Positions 56,622-64,000 of a stretch of 64,000 bases of DNA are shown here, piece after piece (positions within the stretch are counted from its first letter, which is position 1; each line of letters starts with the position of its first letter). The position numbers and the translations under genes were made by a program. The notes under the pieces were generated by a model. It was given only the letters and a program-made list of their open reading frames with translations. It did no database searches and was not told the origin of the DNA. This stretch comes from JBOFSQ01 sp051651625 (GTDB lineage: Bacteria > Planctomycetota > Planctomycetia > Pirellulales > Thermoguttaceae), in the NCBI GenBank assembly GCA_051651625.1, contig JBOFSQ010000038.1, forward strand, positions 17,764-81,763, given 5' to 3'.

Positions 56622-59495
56622 TCACCGCGAAATGCGGTCAAGAAACTCTCCAATTGCGCGGCGTTGTTTGTGGATCGGTTCGGCGTGCTTTGTCCACTCC
56701 GTCATTGATGTCGTGATTTCAGACGGGACCGTTAGCAACGTTTCGCACTGCGTTTTCTGCTCCGGCGTGAGACTCGCTGCGTTCGCGTTGTACCAGTTGC
56801 GAAGTAGCGAAAGCATCTCGTAGTCCTCGACGCCTTCGCGGATCATCTCCCAACGAATCGACGATACCGGTGGTTTGAGTACAAACTTTCCATCGTTCAT
56901 TCCGGGCACGGCAGCTTCAAGCGGCGGATAAACGAAACGTCCGTCGCCGTTCCCCCAAAACAGTTTCGTGCCGCGCGGCGTCGAATAACCGGAAACGTAT
57001 CCCATCGGGTCGAGATACGGATTCTGCGGCGCATCGGGGAACGCGGCGTCGCTCGTCCAGTAAGTCGATTCCCAAACGAGCGTACCACCGATGCCGCGCT
57101 CCCACGCCTGCCAGTGCCACGCACGAAGCGCGGTCGCGGCGTGATCAATGAAGAGCGTGCAATACGGCGACTTCGGCCCCGTGCAAACATACCACCAAAA
57201 TTTTTCGCCTGCCGCCATTCGTTCCCGCGCACTCGCGTCGTTGTAGTTCTCCGAGACCGGACACCAGATGTCGATTGACGTTCCGAAGTCTTGCAGCGTT
57301 TTCACGAACGCTGCGTTCGGTTCTTCGGTCATCATTCGGCGCAGCTTCGGGGCGTGCGTTTGCAGCAACTTGAGACTCCGCGCGACAAACTCATAATCTT
57401 TCGGATCGGGTTCGTCAAACCAGTAAACGTAGGCATTGTCGAGCCAACCTTTCTCTTCGAGATGTGCTTGCAGCTTCGTGAGATAGTCGTGGAGCATCGC
57501 TTGATATTGCGGCGTATCGAGTCCAAAACCGACGAGCGATGGCTCGTCACGTTCGTGAAACGTCCCGCCGCCGAGACCGTAAACGTCAAGCCGAAACTGC
57601 GTGAAACCAAACCTCTCAAACGCACGCTCCATCGCAGCATCAAACCGCGTGAAGTCGATCCGACACTGCGGCGGGTCGGCGTTTGGAAGCCATTCTACCG
57701 TGTACGGATCGAGCGGCGCAAGATTGTAGGGACTGATTCGATGCGCAGCGAAGTTTTCAAAATAGAGATCGAGAACAGCACGCTGCTCGGCTTCCGTCTT
57801 CGCGTTGTGATATTTGAAGATCATCCACGGATTCATCCCATAAGCAGTGTCGAGCGTGTTGGTGCGCGGCAGCGCGAAGTTCCAGACGCGAACGATGAAC
57901 GGAACTTTGATGACTCCATCCATCTCCGAATCGTTGGTGACTGTAAGTTTCACGGTGCCGTGATAGTCCCCCGCAACGGCGTCGGGCGGAACGGTGACCG
58001 TCACCCAAATCGGTTGGTGGCGATTCGGCGTGATTTCCAGCGGCGAGTCGAGCGGCGGCAGCGCGTCGGGGACGTAGCCAACGACGCCCGCCGTGTCGGT
58101 CTTGCGATGAACGAAGTGATAGTAAGCGTAACGGAACGCGACGTTGTTTGACGGGATCGTCGCAGTGCCGTCTTGATGTTCGATGTCGCCTTCGAGCGTC
58201 GCGGTGAGTGTGCGAACGCACGGTATGTGCGGGAGAAGGACGAGCTGAAACGACTCGACATCATTCTTCGCCGCTGCAATTTCTATCGGCGCAGCGTAAC
58301 CAGCGACCATCGGATTCGGCGAAACCTTCCAGTCTGCCTCGCACCACCCGAACCACTTTGACGACGGCAATTGATATACAAACTCTGTGTTGTGGTACGG
58401 CGAGAACGGCACTTTGTACTCAACGCGATGTCGCGGAAAGTTGATTCGGCGCGGCGCGTCTTGTGTACAGCGCGTCTCGTCAAAGACGAGTTTCGCTGCA
58501 ATCGCTGCGTCGGTTGCGTCGAAGAATCCGGCGGCGGTGCCCTTCGGAATCACGTCGCCCCAAACAGTCTCGCCGACGCCTTCAAAGTTTGCATTCTCCA
58601 GCACCGCTTCAAATCGCGTGTTGTCAATTTGCAGTGACGCGCCGCTGCCAGTTCGCAGACGCACTTTGAGCGACTCTGCGGGGAAGAGCGAGTCGGGAAG
58701 CGTCACGTTTAGCGAGCCAACTTTGCCCAGCGAACCGAGTTCGGTCCACGTTTCACCGTCGCGCGACGCTTCCACGATGCACGCGCCGCTGACGTAGTGG
58801 CAGCACGACATCTCCCACGTTGCCGACTTGAACGGAGTCGCCGGAATCGAAAAATTGTAGACGACTTCGTTGTCACTTCCGAAGGTGAAGCGATTGGTGT
58901 TGAATCCGCATCGCATCGTTTCGAGTGGGCGGTGGGCGTAGCTTCCTTCGCCCGACATGTCGCCGGTAAACGTGTAAACGCCGCCGACAATCATCTCGCC
59001 ATCGCCGAGTACGATGCTACTCTTCGCGTCGCGCGATGCGATGCGGCGCGTGAGCGGAACGACTTGCTGTACACGCGGATTTTTGAACTGGTACGTTTGC
59101 GCTGCTTCCCACTGGCAGAGTCGCAGTCGTGTTTGGCGGCAGTTGTCTGGGACGCGGGCGACGTAAGAAAACGGTTGCCACACTGGAGTTATTGCGTGAA
59201 AGTCGCGTGCGAAGTTTTCAAACCCACACGGTGCGCAGCCACCGCCGCCACTCGGCGAACACGCTTCAAAGCTGAACCGATACCAACCGCGCGGCTGGAG
59301 TTCGCGTCCGACGACGTACTCTTGCGAGTACCAACCGCCGCTATCTTGACCGGTTCCGGTCACCTCGAAAACGTCACCAGTACGATCAACAATGCGCTTC
59401 CCTGCGCAGCCAGTGAGCTCCCAAGACGCAACATCGTCGGCAACGAGCGTTGTACAAAACGTAACGTAACACAACACGATTGAACGCAAAATCAT
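56622..59495 (-). CDS. Secreted DUF4091 / GH123-like glycoside hydrolase
   Basis: This is a 957-residue exported enzyme. A signal peptide (SIVLCYVTFCTTLVA) is followed by beta-rich N-terminal domains (about 25-370) with carbohydrate-binding-like folds. A (beta/alpha)8-type catalytic region then runs from near NTLDTAYGMNPWMIF (about residue 575). YVYWFDEPDP carries the Asp-Glu pair typical of GH123 N-acetyl-beta-galactosaminidases. The C-terminal DUF4091 domain includes GTLVWESTYWTSD and SIRWEMIREGVEDYEMLSLL. It probably removes amino sugars from host or algal glycans. AAGGAG eight bases before the ATG. Confidence 0.83.
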   Translation of the reverse strand: MILRSIVLCYVTFCTTLVADDVASWELTGCAGKRIVDRTGDVFEVTGTGQDSGGWYSQEYVVGRELQPRGWYRFSFEACSPSGGGGCAPCGFENFARDFHAITPVWQPFSYVARVPDNCRQTRLRLCQWEAAQTYQFKNPRVQQVVPLTRRIASRDAKSSIVLGDGEMIVGGVYTFTGDMSGEGSYAHRPLETMRCGFNTNRFTFGSDNEVVYNFSIPATPFKSATWEMSCCHYVSGACIVEASRDGETWTELGSLGKVGSLNVTLPDSLFPAESLKVRLRTGSGASLQIDNTRFEAVLENANFEGVGETVWGDVIPKGTAAGFFDATDAAIAAKLVFDETRCTQDAPRRINFPRHRVEYKVPFSPYHNTEFVYQLPSSKWFGWCEADWKVSPNPMVAGYAAPIEIAAAKNDVESFQLVLLPHIPCVRTLTATLEGDIEHQDGTATIPSNNVAFRYAYYHFVHRKTDTAGVVGYVPDALPPLDSPLEITPNRHQPIWVTVTVPPDAVAGDYHGTVKLTVTNDSEMDGVIKVPFIVRVWNFALPRTNTLDTAYGMNPWMIFKYHNAKTEAEQRAVLDLYFENFAAHRISPYNLAPLDPYTVEWLPNADPPQCRIDFTRFDAAMERAFERFGFTQFRLDVYGLGGGTFHERDEPSLVGFGLDTPQYQAMLHDYLTKLQAHLEEKGWLDNAYVYWFDEPDPKDYEFVARSLKLLQTHAPKLRRMMTEEPNAAFVKTLQDFGTSIDIWCPVSENYNDASARERMAAGEKFWWYVCTGPKSPYCTLFIDHAATALRAWHWQAWERGIGGTLVWESTYWTSDAAFPDAPQNPYLDPMGYVSGYSTPRGTKLFWGNGDGRFVYPPLEAAVPGMNDGKFVLKPPVSSIRWEMIREGVEDYEMLSLLRNWYNANAASLTPEQKTQCETLLTVPSEITTSMTEWTKHAEPIHKQRRAIGEFLDRISR

Positions 59496-59838
59496 TGATG
59501 GGTCTCCTTTGGTGAAAGTTCGTCATTCTGTGCGTACTCGGCGGGAATCTAAATCGAACGCGCCGCCACACAACAACCGTGAACGATTACCTCTTTTTGC
59601 GTGGCAGGTTCATGACACGCACCCATTGTACACAAGATAAAAAGAGCCACCATAGCCGCCGCACAAAACGAAAACGGGGAAAAGTTACCACACGCCAAAA
59701 TGATCTTGGGGCGTTAATTTCGCGTGTGGGCACGTCCACTGGAGATACGGCGATTCGTATCCGCCGCAACAGTAGGAATAAAGCGAAGGTGGCAGTGCAT
59801 AAAAACCCTTATCGCTCCGCCACGCTGCCAAACGATCT
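59496..59838. other. 343-bp intergenic stretch
   Basis: I see no convincing gene. A 102-codon frame here is rich in Arg and Lys and lacks motifs. CGTACTCGGCGGGAATC (near 59532) matches the repeat at 41294. Just past the end of the EEP hydrolase gene, TAAAAACCCTTATCG gives a weak terminator-like tract. Confidence 0.4.
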
Positions 59839-60630
59839 TTACCGCGCCACCTTGGTACGGCGAAGAATAGAGAGAACGGGGCGGTGATCAGAGGCAACCG
59901 ACTCTTCGATAACGCACGTCTCCTTGAGAGAAAAGGCGTGCGATGGACGGTAGAAGATGTAGTCGATCTTGGCTTTGGGGGATGGATTGCCACTTGTGGG
60001 GATGTCGGAATTTGTCGCGTCGGTCCAACGTTCGCACAAAATGCGATATGTCGATGTCGTGGGACGCACGTTGAAGTCACCCGCCAAAATCGCCAGCGAA
60101 TCTGGCTGCGCATATAGTTCGTTGATTTTTTCGGCTTGGCGATCTTGACCGTCGGTTGAGCCTTGGTGCGCGAGATGCGTACAGACGAAAGTCAAGCGTT
60201 CGCCCGGTGACAGCTCCACTTCAACCGACAATGCACCGCGCTGCTCCGTTCCCGATTCGCTAGGAATCAGCGTCATTTTGTGGTCGAGAATCGGCAACCG
60301 CGACATCACCGCTAATCCGTACTCGCCTTCCTGATAATCAATCGTCTTCCCAAAAACTGTCTTGAGTCCTGTGAGCCGTTCAAGTTCAGCGGGTTGGTCT
60401 TGACGTTCCGTTCGCTGCGTTCCTTTGTCCAACTCTTGGAGGGCAACGAGGTCTGGCTTCTGCGCTATAATGATGTTGGCAATCCTCGCCAAGTCGGTCT
60501 TCGCGTCGATCCCCTCGGCGTGGTGGACGTTGTAACACAACACGCGAAGCTCGTCGGGAACCTCACCGGCACCAACGCACACCACAACCAAACACAGACA
60601 AACGACCGTTAAGACAATACGACGTTTCAT
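59839..60630 (-). CDS. Secreted endonuclease/exonuclease/phosphatase (EEP) family protein
   Basis: This 263-residue exported hydrolase has a signal peptide (VLTVVCLCLVVVCVGAG). Catalytic-site residues of the EEP superfamily are complete: Asn in LRVLCYNVHH, Glu in VALQELDKG, His in CTHLAHQG, Asp and Asn in LAGDFNVRP, and Asp-His in SVASDHRPV. The fold is shared by DNase I, sphingomyelinase and inositol phosphatases; the substrate cannot be read. Start 60630 has AGAGAG about seven bases upstream; the longer frame adds MSLQVLLFRKERFA. The lipoprotein gene ends 38 bases upstream. Confidence 0.85.
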   Translation of the reverse strand: MKRRIVLTVVCLCLVVVCVGAGEVPDELRVLCYNVHHAEGIDAKTDLARIANIIIAQKPDLVALQELDKGTQRTERQDQPAELERLTGLKTVFGKTIDYQEGEYGLAVMSRLPILDHKMTLIPSESGTEQRGALSVEVELSPGERLTFVCTHLAHQGSTDGQDRQAEKINELYAQPDSLAILAGDFNVRPTTSTYRILCERWTDATNSDIPTSGNPSPKAKIDYIFYRPSHAFSLKETCVIEESVASDHRPVLSILRRTKVAR

Positions 60631-60668
60631 TGCAAATCTCTCTTTTCGGAATAACAAAACTTGTAAAC

Positions 60669-61181
60669 TCAACGTAGATATTTCTGTTCAATCTTATCAG
60701 CTTTTCCCGCATCAACATCTACAGTTCGTGATTTGGCGGATAGCGTTACCTCAAGTGGTGTAGTCGCCACGTCACCATATTGAGGCTCGACGCAGGAATA
60801 ACTCTTGACCACAATTTTCGCGGCAGCCGCTGTATCCTCACGGTCTAATGCCGCGATATACTCTGCCTCGCCTTCGTTAACAACCTTCGAAATCGTAACC
60901 TTGAACCTGCCAACTGGCGCACCTTTATACTGCCCATGCGTCCACAGAGGCGCAACACCACGTTCATCCGTAACGCCGCCAATGGTCCATTGCAGAGTGG
61001 ATTCGGGTGATGACAACACAACCGTCGCTCCTGCGAGCGGCTTGCCTTCTTGCGTGACAGTCAGTGAGATTGGATAAAGTTTCGGAAAGCCGTCAGGATA
61101 CTTTTGACCACATCCAATCACAGGCATGAAGCAAACTAATGGTAAACAGAGAGCCACAATAGAGATCGACCGAGTAGACAA
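60669..61181 (-). CDS. Small lipoprotein paired with DUF1559 protein B
   Basis: This 170-residue protein has a lipoprotein signal (ISIVALCLPLVCFMPVIGC, Cys near 24-25). The mature part is transthyretin/Ig-like: YPISLTVTQEGKPLAGATVVL, then TDERGVAPLWTHGQYKGAP and VGRFKVTISKV. The start is uncertain; TTG 61181 has AAGGGGGA close upstream, GTG 61196 is the alternative. It corresponds in position and style to the lipoprotein at 48024-48500. The DUF1559 gene B ends 390 bases upstream. Confidence 0.7.
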   Translation of the reverse strand: MSTRSISIVALCLPLVCFMPVIGCGQKYPDGFPKLYPISLTVTQEGKPLAGATVVLSSPESTLQWTIGGVTDERGVAPLWTHGQYKGAPVGRFKVTISKVVNEGEAEYIAALDREDTAAAAKIVVKSYSCVEPQYGDVATTPLEVTLSAKSRTVDVDAGKADKIEQKYLR

Positions 61182-61254
61182 GATTCCCCCTTTCACTACA
61201 AGAATTTGAAACAAGAAACTCAACACAGTAAAACCGTAACCGTTCACGATTATT

Positions 61255-61530
61255 TTTTTTAGCGGCGTTTCCTAGCCGCGTAGCGGCGGCCTAATTGTAG
61301 CCCAAGGCAAGCGGTATTCCGCGCAGCCTTGGGTTGACGACAACCACAAAATCCGTAGCTCCGTAGGAGCGGCCTTATTGGAACACTTCGTTGTCGTTGT
61401 TGATCCAGAATAAGGGCGTCGCTACGCGACTTCATTTCGTTTGGGGCTACAAACCGAGGGCTGCAACGAGTACGTCTTGCCCTCGGCTACAATAAGATCG
61501 TCCCTGCGGGACTAGGAATGTAACACGACA
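61255..61530. repeat. Composite of short dispersed fold-back repeats
   Basis: Elements include AGCCGCGTAGCGGC, GCCCAAGGC with GCCTTGGGT, CTCCGTAGGAGCGGCC, GTCGCTACGCGAC, and AACCGAGGGC with TGCCCTCGG. Each forms a small hairpin and the whole fills the space between the DUF1559 gene and its lipoprotein partner. I see no gene. Confidence 0.6.
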
Positions 61531-61571
61531 AAACAAGCCAGCTCGGGAGCGTTGTGTCCCAAATGCTGGAA

Positions 61572-62902
61572 TTAAAATTGAGACATATCGCCTGCGCTAG
61601 GCGTCCCCATAGCACCCCAAATACCATAATTACTGGGACCCGAATTGACTGGTTTTGAGGCAGAACCCTCGGTTCCGCCCTGATCAGCACTCAAATCGCC
61701 ACAGCTAATCGTATCAGAAATAAACCGCACAGCACCGTCCATGAAAACAGCATTCACTCCGCCGGAATGGTTACTTGATGCTGATAGTACTCCCCAGTTT
61801 GTAGCACCACCACCGCCTGATACGTTATAGCCACACGACGGAGAGTTGGGTGGCAAAACCGTGTGAAATCCACAGTTGACGGTACGCCCGTCACCAAAAA
61901 TTTGTCCACGCCACGCATTCGCCCCAGATACCAGTCGTTTACGATCCGTAGGGCTAAAGGCGTTGAGGAGGCAGCGGTTAGGTTGAATATCACCACCAAC
62001 GTAAGGGGATGCGGTGGTTCCACCCGTAATTCCACCTTTGACAGACACACTCGCCACTGTCAATGTTGTACCACTCCCTTGTGCGTCACTACAAACCCCT
62101 TCACTCACACCAACCGTATTGCTGGTACCGTCTGTAATTGTAGCAAATGATTTGAAGTAGCACGCCGCAAACATGCCTCGTGTGTTTGTCTTCGGATTGC
62201 CTGCACCACCCCACGGAGCTTCCCCTGAGTTCCACATTCCATCTCCAAACGAGTAACGCATACTTGTTCTGGCAACTCGTACATTCGTGACAGACGATGT
62301 ATAGTTACTCTGCTGTTGTACTTCGCCATCTGAAGGGCAACGATAGGTTGGAAAAGGACCTACCAAATACTGGGACGCCTCTCCCCAAGGCTGAAACGCG
62401 GTAACTCCTGCGCTGCTCAGCGACATAATTCCTTCCCAAGCAGCATTCTGTTCAACGAAAGGGAACAAAATGACATCAGTCGAATACTGATCGTCCTTTG
62501 CACCATCAGATGCTCGTCTCATTACCCATTGACGTGAACCGGGAAACCCGCCGTTGACATCGTGGTAATTGTGGAGTGCCAACCCGATCTGCTTGAAGTG
62601 GTTGGAACAGGTCATCCGTCTAGCCGCTTCGCGCGCAGCTTGCACCGCAGGAAGCAAGAGCGCAACGAGAACGCCGATGATGGCGATTACTACCAGAAGT
62701 TCAACGAGCGTAAAGCCGCTCCTAGAAGAGTCGCCGCGTCGAGAAAGAGCGGAGCGAACGGCGTCGCAGAAGACGCCAAAGACATGGCAAAGTTTACCAG
62801 CTCTGCCCCCCCCCCCCCCATCTTAACATTTGGCAGAGTTTGGGCGGTCTCTGCTTCGTTGTCGAAATCGCAACACAAATTCTTCGTCTGCAAACTGTTC
62901 AT
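61572..62902 (-). CDS. DUF1559 prepilin-like protein B, out of frame at a poly-G tract
   Basis: Translation from ATG 62902 (AAGGAG seven bases upstream) gives MNSLQTKNLCCDFDNEAETA, then NVKM and glycines from the G tract, but at 14 G it leaves the prepilin frame and stops near 62690. The following frame reads AGKLCHVFGVF, then RRGDSSRSGFTLVELLVVIA without a stop and continues through IIGVLVALLLPAVQA to the end, so the downstream part looks intact. One G more or two fewer would join the parts into a ~443-residue protein. Either this copy is phase-OFF or the assembly miscounts the homopolymer. Confidence 0.8.
62806..62819 (-). repeat. Poly-G tract (14 G on the minus strand) inside DUF1559 gene B
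   Basis: Fourteen consecutive C on the plus strand, read as G in the gene, follow the context TGTTAAGAT and precede GCAGAGCTGG. The tract begins at the last base of an in-frame ATG, as in gene A. This is the second long mononucleotide run in the window; both fall in the same gene family. Confidence 0.9.
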
Positions 62903-63045
62903 AGTCTGTCTCCTTGTGAAAAATGGTGAACCAAAATACCCGCAACGCAGAAAGTCGAACGACCACGACGCGGGATGATAAGGACTTATTTCAAAGGCGT
63001 CAATGGGGAGTGGTAAGAAAACTTTGGTGGGGTGTATGAAACCAC

Positions 63046-63120
63046 GTCGCCATAGGACATATAGGTCGTATATGACCTATACGTCCCATGGCGACATGCT
63101 CACCACTCGCTTACGCTTCC
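63046..63120. repeat. 22-bp imperfect palindrome followed by a family A unit
   Basis: GTCGCCATAGGACAT with ATAGGTC (63046-63067) and GACCTATACGTCCCATGGCGAC-type arm (63074-63095) pair with three mismatches around a six-base loop. CACCACTCGCTTACGCTTCC (63101-63120) is a family A unit. It lies between the DUF1559 gene start and the end of the oxidoreductase gene. Confidence 0.75.
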
Positions 63121-63139
63121 CGTCTACAATTCACGCCAT

Positions 63140-64000
63140 TCACGAAATCTCATACGGTTTGCGTTGTTCGCGGGACTGCATCGCTTGCGCTTCGGCGTCG
63201 CCGACGATTTGTTCGGTCTCTGGATTCCACACGATTTTTCTGCCGCCCAGTCGCATTGAAATCGCGCTCAACTGGCACGGCGTCAAGCTGCGATGCCCAA
63301 CTTCTGCCGGCGCGACGGGTACGTCACGAGTCTTGACGCAATCGAAAAAGTTTTGCATGTGAAGTTCGCTCGGTCTTACACGCCACGCATTATCAGGGAG
63401 CGGATTGTCCTTGAGTTCCTCGAACGGTTTACCGTACACGTTCGCGCGGTTGACAAATATCCGCCCCGTCTCGCCGATGAACATCACGCCGTTGCGATCA
63501 AACTTGTAGATTTCGGGCGGCACGTCTTTGCCGAACATCCAATCGAGTTTGTCTTGCGGCGTCTCGACGTGCGGATCGACGGGAAAACCGTAAGTGTATC
63601 GCTCCGCAAGCGACGTGAAGAACAGCACCTCCACGCCATTTGCGTACATCAAGCGACCAAAGAATCTGTCGGGAACATCGAAACTGTTTTCGCGGCCTTC
63701 GTTCGGGAAGAGACCGCGAACTTCAACCGAGACGGGGCCAGTATTTTCCGTGTCCATTCCCCACTGGGCGATGTCGAAATGGTGGTTGCCCCAGTCGGCG
63801 GCCATGCTTCCGCAGTAATCGAACCAGCCGCGAAACGGGTGATACCGCCGCGACGTGTACGGACGCTGCGGTGACTGACCTTGATACATATCCCAGTCGA
63901 GTTCCGCTGGCACCGCCTCTTCGGGAAACGGCCCGCCCTTCATACTCACAAACGGAATCGCCACCCAAACTTGACGTAACTTTCCAATTCGATTGTTGCG
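63140..64000 (-). CDS. Gfo/Idh/MocA family oxidoreductase, C-terminal part
   Basis: The frame is open to the window edge, so the Rossmann N-terminus is outside. The visible ~286 residues begin RIGKLRQVWVAIPF and contain GSMAADWGNHHFDIAQWGMD, with the conserved His of the catalytic domain. They continue with NGVMFIGETGRIFVNRANVY and end ALDS-like RKIVWNPETEQIVGD, typical of planctomycete Gfo/Idh/MocA proteins with a Tat leader. The substrate is unknown. It is the third member of this family in the window. Confidence 0.85.
   Translation of the reverse strand, partial: RNNRIGKLRQVWVAIPFVSMKGGPFPEEAVPAELDWDMYQGQSPQRPYTSRRYHPFRGWFDYCGSMAADWGNHHFDIAQWGMDTENTGPVSVEVRGLFPNEGRENSFDVPDRFFGRLMYANGVEVLFFTSLAERYTYGFPVDPHVETPQDKLDWMFGKDVPPEIYKFDRNGVMFIGETGRIFVNRANVYGKPFEELKDNPLPDNAWRVRPSELHMQNFFDCVKTRDVPVAPAEVGHRSLTPCQLSAISMRLGGRKIVWNPETEQIVGDAEAQAMQSREQRKPYEIS

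Noticed and set aside
59579..59887. 102-codon frame in the gap before the EEP hydrolase gene
   Set aside because: It is Arg/Lys/Thr-rich without motifs, runs into the convergent gene, and has no ribosome-binding site.
62690..62902. Stand-alone 70-residue protein from the leader of DUF1559 gene B
   Set aside because: It is the leader frame continued past the G tract; the downstream prepilin frame and the parallel with gene A show a frameshifted longer gene.
3412..63120. CRISPR array
   Set aside because: The short palindromic repeats are dispersed over the whole window with irregular distances; no regular repeat-spacer run and no cas gene are present.

Overview
The window looks like a planctomycete chromosome (phylum Planctomycetota) of moderate G+C. 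This is inferred from gene content. Markers are two prepilin-like DUF1559 genes, two PEP-CTERM proteins, three Gfo/Idh/MocA oxidoreductases (two with twin-arginine leaders visible), a YVTN-propeller/cytochrome c fusion, a PA14/transglutaminase protein, a GH123-like DUF4091 protein, an acyl-carrier-like membrane protein, and many short intergenic fold-back repeats. FliG suggests a flagellated lineage. Nothing indicates a plasmid or prophage.

Layout. 1-2175 (+): end of rpmE, prfA, a thioesterase and a small unknown. 2289-5406 (-): GYF-like membrane protein and a secreted dihaem cytochrome. 5661-15763 (+): NhaD-like antiporter, VapBC-type toxin-antitoxin pair, a DUF4160 pair, DUF4870, a Tat oxidoreductase, an Fe-S flavoprotein, a secreted metalloprotease and a PilT-like ATPase. 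16005-30313 (-): degenerate alpha/beta hydrolase, Cys-rich exported protein, ribD, fliG, a WD40 protein, then a tight run of cutA, tetrahaem cytochrome, Cys-less thioredoxin-fold protein, transglutaminase/PA14 protein, polytopic membrane protein and acyltransferase. 30575-45797 (+): lipoprotein, rsmH, LysM protein, coaE, two PEP-CTERM proteins sharing a duplicated tail, rhomboid, gcvPB, aminotransferase, MATE pump, XerC/D and a CAU tRNA. 45806-46447 (-): TetR regulator. 46841-54430 (+): DUF1559 protein plus lipoprotein, orphan HicB, sugar isomerase, an ApaLI-like restriction-modification pair, ThuA protein and a Gfo/Idh/MocA oxidoreductase. 54447-55131: debris with two broken genes. 55132-64000 (-): split-ACP membrane protein, unknown protein, DUF4091 protein, EEP hydrolase, a second lipoprotein plus DUF1559 pair, and a Gfo/Idh/MocA gene running off the edge.

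Most notable signal. Both DUF1559 genes carry a long G homopolymer (12 and 14 G) in the same place: just after an in-frame VKM, upstream of the prepilin motif GFTLVELL. The 12-G copy reads in frame. The 14-G copy is out of frame and would be restored at 12 or 15 G. Each gene is followed by a small lipoprotein gene. This looks like a phase-variable prepilin-like surface system; a homopolymer assembly error is the main alternative.

The window also holds at least five families of dispersed intergenic repeats. Two copies of one family place their terminal TAG as the stop codon of the neighbouring gene.
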